Shown here: positions 60,371-64,000 of the stretch, piece after piece
Position numbering within the stretch: position 1 is the stretch's first letter
Layout: each line of letters begins with the position of its first letter
Assembly: GCA_045629285.1 (NCBI GenBank)
Contig: JAZQQY010000026.1
Span: 27,300-91,299, forward strand
Direction of reading: 5' to 3'
DNA: 64,000 nucleotides
Source of the DNA: UBA1723 sp045629285
Lineage (GTDB): Bacteria; Bacteroidota; Bacteroidia; Bacteroidales; Paludibacteraceae
Made by a program: the position numbers and the translations under genes
Notes under the pieces: model-generated
What the model was told of the DNA's origin: nothing
The model's input: the letters and a program-made list of their open reading frames with translations, nothing else
Databases searched by the model: none

Positions 60371-61036
60371 ATGACAGCGGAAAGAATAATTATAGCCGAC
60401 AATCAGGCTCTTACAGCATTGGCAACCGAAACGATTATTAAATCGCTTCCTGATTATTCAGGCAATGCTCCGGAGGTGGAGTACGCTTGCAATCGTCAGC
60501 AGCTCGGTGCATTGCTTCGTGATAAACGCCCAACAGCAGTCGTGTTGGATTACACTATGTTTGATTTTTCTGATTGTGAGCAGCTTGTCATTTTAAGTGA
60601 GAGTAACAGCAATGTGACATTCCTTTTGCTTTCGGAAGAGTTGACTCCTGATTTCCTACGCTACGTCATCTATAATTCACAGAGTATTGGAGTCGTATAC
60701 AAGGATGCGTCACTTGATGTTTTGCGTGAAGCAATGCGTTATGTTGTTCGTGGAGAACGCTATATCTCTCAGCAAGCTACTCAGATTCTTCTTACTCGTG
60801 CAACTGAGAAGGAAATTCATAAAGATGATCTTACTCAGACTGAACGTGAAGTGCTAAAATCGATTGCTCAGGGTAAGACGACGAAGGAGATCGCTGCTGA
60901 ACGATTCTCCAGCATCCACACCATCAACTCCCATCGTAAGAATATTTTCCGCAAGTTGAATGTCAACTGTGCTCACGATGCAATGAAGTATGCGATCAAG
61001 GCCGGTTTGGTGGATGAAGCTGACTTTTATATTTAA
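60371..61036 (+). CDS. Orphan response regulator, NarL/FixJ (LuxR HTH) type
   Basis: 221 residues. Receiver domain about 1-125 with the likely phosphorylated Asp in TAVVLDYTMFDF; the acidic pair near the N-terminus is IIADNQAL, with one of the usual two acids replaced. The LuxR-type HTH is at about 150-212 (LTQTEREVLKSIAQGKTTKEIA, quoted part LTQTEREVLKSIAQG; SIHTINSHRKNIFRKLNV). No histidine kinase is nearby. It follows the sulfur operon, so it could be the regulator of the shared operator, but that is only a guess from position. Confidence 0.88.
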   Translation: MTAERIIIADNQALTALATETIIKSLPDYSGNAPEVEYACNRQQLGALLRDKRPTAVVLDYTMFDFSDCEQLVILSESNSNVTFLLLSEELTPDFLRYVIYNSQSIGVVYKDASLDVLREAMRYVVRGERYISQQATQILLTRATEKEIHKDDLTQTEREVLKSIAQGKTTKEIAAERFSSIHTINSHRKNIFRKLNVNCAHDAMKYAIKAGLVDEADFYI

Positions 61037-61117
61037 TGCGTTTGATTATATCGACAATTATGCATTATGAATTAATAATTATATCTTTGCGACGTCGATT
61101 AATCTAAAAGCATTAGT

Positions 61118-62680
61118 ATGAAATATCCTATTGGAATACAGACTTTTGAAGAAATAATCACAGGTGGTTATCTGTATATTGATAAGACAGACCTTGTGTA
61201 TAAACTTGTGGATGAGGGGAAATACTATTTCCTCAGTCGTCCACGTCGTTTCGGAAAGAGTCTGCTTACCACTACTCTTGAGGCTTATTTCCAAGGTAAG
61301 AAGGATCTTTTCAAAGGTCTTGCCATGGAAAAACTTGAGCAGCATTGGGTGGAATATCCAGTTTTTCATATAGATTTTACTGGTGCCGACTACACAGATC
61401 CTAATGCAGTCAATAATCGAATGAACATATATCTAACGGCATGGGAAAGGGAGTATGGGAAAAGTGATGATGAAATTTCTTTGGGAGACCGTTTTTATGG
61501 AGTAGTAAGCAGGGCAAAACAACAGACTGGAAAACAGGTTGTGATCCTTATTGATGAATACGACAAACCGTTGACTGATACTATTGGTTTACAAGAAATT
61601 CAAGATAAGAACAGAGCTGCACTTCAAGGACTTTACGGCATTATGAAAAGAGCCGACCAACATATCCGTTTCGCATTTCTTACTGGCGTCACTCGCTATG
61701 GAAAACTAGGTATTTTCAGTGCAGCTAATAATCCCGACGATATTTCAATGAGTAAGAAGTATTCGTCGATATGTGGAATTTCAGAAAATGAGCTTCACAA
61801 ATATTTCGACATCGAAATCAAGGAATTTGCAGAAGAGGAGAATGTCAGCAAAGAAATGATGTACGAGAGACTAAAGAAAAAATACGATGGCTATCATTTC
61901 TGTGCCAACAGCGAAGATATTTACAATCCATTCAGTTTACTCGGCGCGTTAAAATCAAGAGCTCTGGAAAACAAGTGGTTTGCAACCGGCACTCCTACTT
62001 ATCTGACTTCAATACTAAAACGTAATTCGTATGATTTGTCAAAATTCAGCAGTGGAATAGACGCAACGGCTGAAACAATGGCGTCGTTTGGAAACGGAGA
62101 GGAGAACATGATTGCCGCACTTTATCAAAGTGGATATCTCACAATCAAAAGCTATGATGGACGTAGATATTATTCATTGGGATTTCCCAACGAAGAGGTT
62201 GAGGACGGTTTCATCCAATGTTTGATGAACGAGTATTCTAAGCATAACAATATCGAGGGGGATTATAATCTCCGTTTGCTAAGAGATGCACTTGAAGCGG
62301 ACGATGTCGAAGCCTTCATGTCTCAAATTCAGTTGATAATGGGACAAGTTCCGTTTGAGAGCAACGAGGTAAAGCAGATAGAGGCAAACTTCCGCAACAT
62401 GATCTACCTGATGATAAGATTCTCAGGATTCGATGTCTTCGTCGAACTTCCTGTATTAGGCGGACGTATCGACGTCTTCTTCGAGACCGACAATCGCGTC
62501 TACGTGATCGAATGCAAGCGAGACAAGTCTGCCGACGAGGCATTGGATCAAATAGATATGAAGAAGTATGCCCAGAAGGTTTCTTCCAAAGATAAACCAG
62601 TTGTGAAGATTGGAGCCAACTTCAGCACAGAGGAGAGAAATATCGTGGAGTGGAAAGTGGAGGAGAATAAGTGTAAATGA
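61118..62680 (+). CDS. AAA-ATPase with C-terminal PD-(D/E)XK nuclease domain
   Basis: 520 residues. The N-terminal AAA-ATPase-like domain begins IGIQTFEEIITGGYLYIDKT with Walker A FLSRPRRFGKSLLTTTL (about 40-56) and Walker B VVILIDEYDKPL. The C-terminal part (about 430-510) has GGRIDVFFETDNRVYVIECK, the Asp and Glu-x-Lys of a PD-(D/E)XK nuclease. The family is abundant in Bacteroidetes and its role is not established; some regard it as mobile or defence-linked. A TATCTTTG -7 box lies just upstream. The stop codon overlaps the ATG of the next small reading frame (ATGA). Confidence 0.92.
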   Translation: MKYPIGIQTFEEIITGGYLYIDKTDLVYKLVDEGKYYFLSRPRRFGKSLLTTTLEAYFQGKKDLFKGLAMEKLEQHWVEYPVFHIDFTGADYTDPNAVNNRMNIYLTAWEREYGKSDDEISLGDRFYGVVSRAKQQTGKQVVILIDEYDKPLTDTIGLQEIQDKNRAALQGLYGIMKRADQHIRFAFLTGVTRYGKLGIFSAANNPDDISMSKKYSSICGISENELHKYFDIEIKEFAEEENVSKEMMYERLKKKYDGYHFCANSEDIYNPFSLLGALKSRALENKWFATGTPTYLTSILKRNSYDLSKFSSGIDATAETMASFGNGEENMIAALYQSGYLTIKSYDGRRYYSLGFPNEEVEDGFIQCLMNEYSKHNNIEGDYNLRLLRDALEADDVEAFMSQIQLIMGQVPFESNEVKQIEANFRNMIYLMIRFSGFDVFVELPVLGGRIDVFFETDNRVYVIECKRDKSADEALDQIDMKKYAQKVSSKDKPVVKIGANFSTEERNIVEWKVEENKCK

Positions 62681-63097
62681 GGATTACAAACCAAACATAC
62701 GAATATTTTGACACACCTCTAAACAAAGTTGAGCTTCCATTGTTGGCAAACAATCCAGACAAAACTAAAGAATATCAAGGCACGTGAGGTAAACAGAAAG
62801 GGAGAGAGTGCCAAATTCGACTCTGTGATGTTCGTGATTCCTAGTGGAGATAAGTTTAATCATTTTATCGTTCTAGTTGGAATATATTATGATAATGATA
62901 GAGCACAGTGTTATTTAAGATTCTATGAAGTTGGTACATCAGTATTAACTTCAGGAACAAGTGCTGAAAACAGATTATATATAAACTATAATGATCATAT
63001 AATTAAAGGTAATACAGCATATGTTACTGGAGTAACCGATTTTTATACTCTGATTGTTGTAAGAATTAACAATGAAAAATGTTTTATAAGTTTATGA
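62677..63097 (+). pseudogene. Small gene, probably frameshifted
   Basis: The ATG at 62677 starts MRITNQTYEYFDTPLNKVEL and LLANNPDKTKEYQGT, then a TGA at 62785-62787. In the next frame KNIKAREVNRKGESAKFDSV continues to a globular-looking protein (MFVIPSGDKFNHFIVLVGIY, VTDFYTLIVVRINNEK) ending at 63097. That second frame has no good start (TTG 62729, over codons that look like the wrong frame), so one gene with a single-base shift near 62765 is the simplest reading. The family is not recognised. It is coupled to the ATPase gene by an ATGA overlap. Confidence 0.55.
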
Positions 63098-63825
63098 GAA
63101 TCTTTGTGTTAGCTTTATTTATTTTTGTCTTTGAAATTCATTTATGTGGACAGAATTCTGTTAGTTTTAATGAAATGTATAAAGAATCTTCTCATTATGG
63201 GTTCCCTTTTTATTTAAAGGGGAATGAATCCAATGTTAAAGCTTTACCCTTAGATACTTCCAGTATGATAAATTTTTTCGATATACAAGATTTTGTATAT
63301 GAGGTGGGCTCTTTTGACTCTGATACAGAAACGTGGATGTCTGGTGACTCAAATATAATGAATGTTTGGATAAATAATAGTTGGACATATGGGCATAATA
63401 AATGTTTTGTTTTGGCGTCTTGGAAAGAAGTTGAAGGGGATTATGATGGAGAAAATCTTATTTATTTTTGTGTGACATCAGATACAGGTTCATTAATTGA
63501 TAAATTAACAATAAATGAACATGACGATGCTAAAGGCAGATATTGCACATTTGTGGTTATAGATGAAAAAACATTCATTGTTTTTTGCTATGAAAATAAT
63601 TGGAGCAATTACGAAAATATAAGAAATTCATCGGGTGAGATTACTGGCACAAAACTTAAAGACAAAAATGCTCCAAGTACGATTATTCATGTAAATAAAT
63701 ATATAATTACAGAAGAAGGAAGATTTCAAGAAACGGATCAATTTGACGTGCCAAAGAAGAATGAATATATAGAATATAAAAACCGAAAGATTCTAGATGA
63801 TCCATTCTATGAATATTTGAAATAG
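63094..63825 (+). CDS. Exported protein of unknown function
   Basis: The start ATG 63094 gives a clean signal peptide (MRIFVLALFIFVFEIHLCGQ); ATG 63079 would add five residues and overlap the previous frame more. The mature part of about 220 residues is rich in Asp, Asn and aromatic residues (NVWINNSWTYGHNKCFVLASW, quoted part NVWINNSWTYGHNKC) without a known domain. CGQ may place a lipoprotein-type Cys at the end of the signal peptide, but the lipobox is poor. AT-rich, with no functional clue from its neighbours. Confidence 0.7.
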   Translation: MRIFVLALFIFVFEIHLCGQNSVSFNEMYKESSHYGFPFYLKGNESNVKALPLDTSSMINFFDIQDFVYEVGSFDSDTETWMSGDSNIMNVWINNSWTYGHNKCFVLASWKEVEGDYDGENLIYFCVTSDTGSLIDKLTINEHDDAKGRYCTFVVIDEKTFIVFCYENNWSNYENIRNSSGEITGTKLKDKNAPSTIIHVNKYIITEEGRFQETDQFDVPKKNEYIEYKNRKILDDPFYEYLK

Positions 63826-64000
63826 AGCAAGTATTGTCGTTTGGGTCAAAACTATTTATCCGATCTTTGATCTGGGCCGCTCGCCATTTCTTCCTGTAGT
63901 ATGACTGCCTGCTTACCCCGAACAGTTCACAAATGGCGACCTTGGGCAATCCGCTCACTTGCTTGTATTTTTCGACTGTCCGGGTAATATATTTTTTCTG
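63826..64000 (-). mobile_element. Transposase-like HTH fragment running off the right edge
   Basis: On the minus strand from base 64000 the frame reads KKYITRTVEKYKQVSGLPKV, AICELFGVSRQSYYRKKW and RAAQIKDRINSF. The LFGVSRQSYYR phrase is the helix-turn-helix seen at the orfA/orfB boundary of IS3-type and related two-frame insertion sequences. The frame continues to 63707 only as antisense of the exported-protein gene, so the recognisable part ends near 63830. It is probably the truncated end of an IS element that lies mostly outside the window. Confidence 0.55.

Noticed and set aside
60371..61036. LuxR-type quorum-sensing receptor
   Set aside because: It has a receiver-type N-terminal domain, not an autoinducer-binding domain; it is a NarL/FixJ-type response regulator.

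Overview
The window is chromosomal DNA from a member of the Bacteroidota, most likely Bacteroidales. The DNA is AT-rich. Promoters fit the Bacteroidetes pattern TTTG-N19-21-TAnnTTTG (several clear cases). One glycoside hydrolase ends in a type IX secretion (T9SS) sorting domain, and there are UpxY/NusG-like, DUF5686 and FISUMP-type proteins. I see no rRNA, CRISPR array or prophage; there is one tRNA (Gly, TCC).

Layout. 1-4.8 kb: two unknown exported proteins, the first cut by the left edge and the second carrying fibronectin-III-like repeats. 4.9-19.2 kb, minus strand: TerB-like membrane protein, PNPase, a run purB / MsbA-type ABC transporter / MBOAT acyltransferase / SGNH-like protein, a FISUMP protein, a DUF5686 outer-membrane protein, a WbpB/WbpD-like sugar pair and tRNA-Gly. 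19.3-38.7 kb: a surface-polysaccharide locus. A NusG-like protein with an apparent tandem NGN domain faces a leader with two promoters and a hairpin. Next come a TviB/WbpO-type dehydrogenase, three gene relics, a complete pseudaminic-acid set (pseB, C, F, a G-H fusion, I), a flippase, a candidate sialyltransferase-like enzyme, acyl- and glycosyltransferases, a polymerase, glf, a DUF4422 protein and an epimerase. 38.8-47.5 kb: galE, a GmhA-like isomerase, a secreted GH5 enzyme, and an esterase / ATP-grasp / esterase cluster.

47.6-60.1 kb is the most coherent part: cysK, a three-domain HemC-SUMT-HemD fusion, hemB, a precorrin-2 dehydrogenase, hemA and hemL (glutamyl-tRNA to sirohydrochlorin/siroheme), then thioredoxin, a ThiS-like sulfur carrier ending GGGQF, a ThiF/MoeB-like E1 and a JAMM protease. 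This reads as a sulfite-assimilation and protein-thiocarboxylate sulfur-transfer module. Four promoters in it carry the same 18-bp near-palindrome (best copy ATCACAAACGTATGTGAT), exactly 44 bp upstream of the -7 box in three cases and 22 bp in the fourth, so I propose one regulon. A decaying restriction-modification island interrupts the tetrapyrrole cluster: a gamma-class methylase and a nuclease look intact, while a second methylase, a controller gene and an AAA-ATPase are broken.

60.3-64 kb: an orphan NarL-type regulator, an AAA-ATPase/PD-(D/E)XK protein, a probably frameshifted small gene, an unknown exported protein, and a transposase-like fragment running off the right edge.
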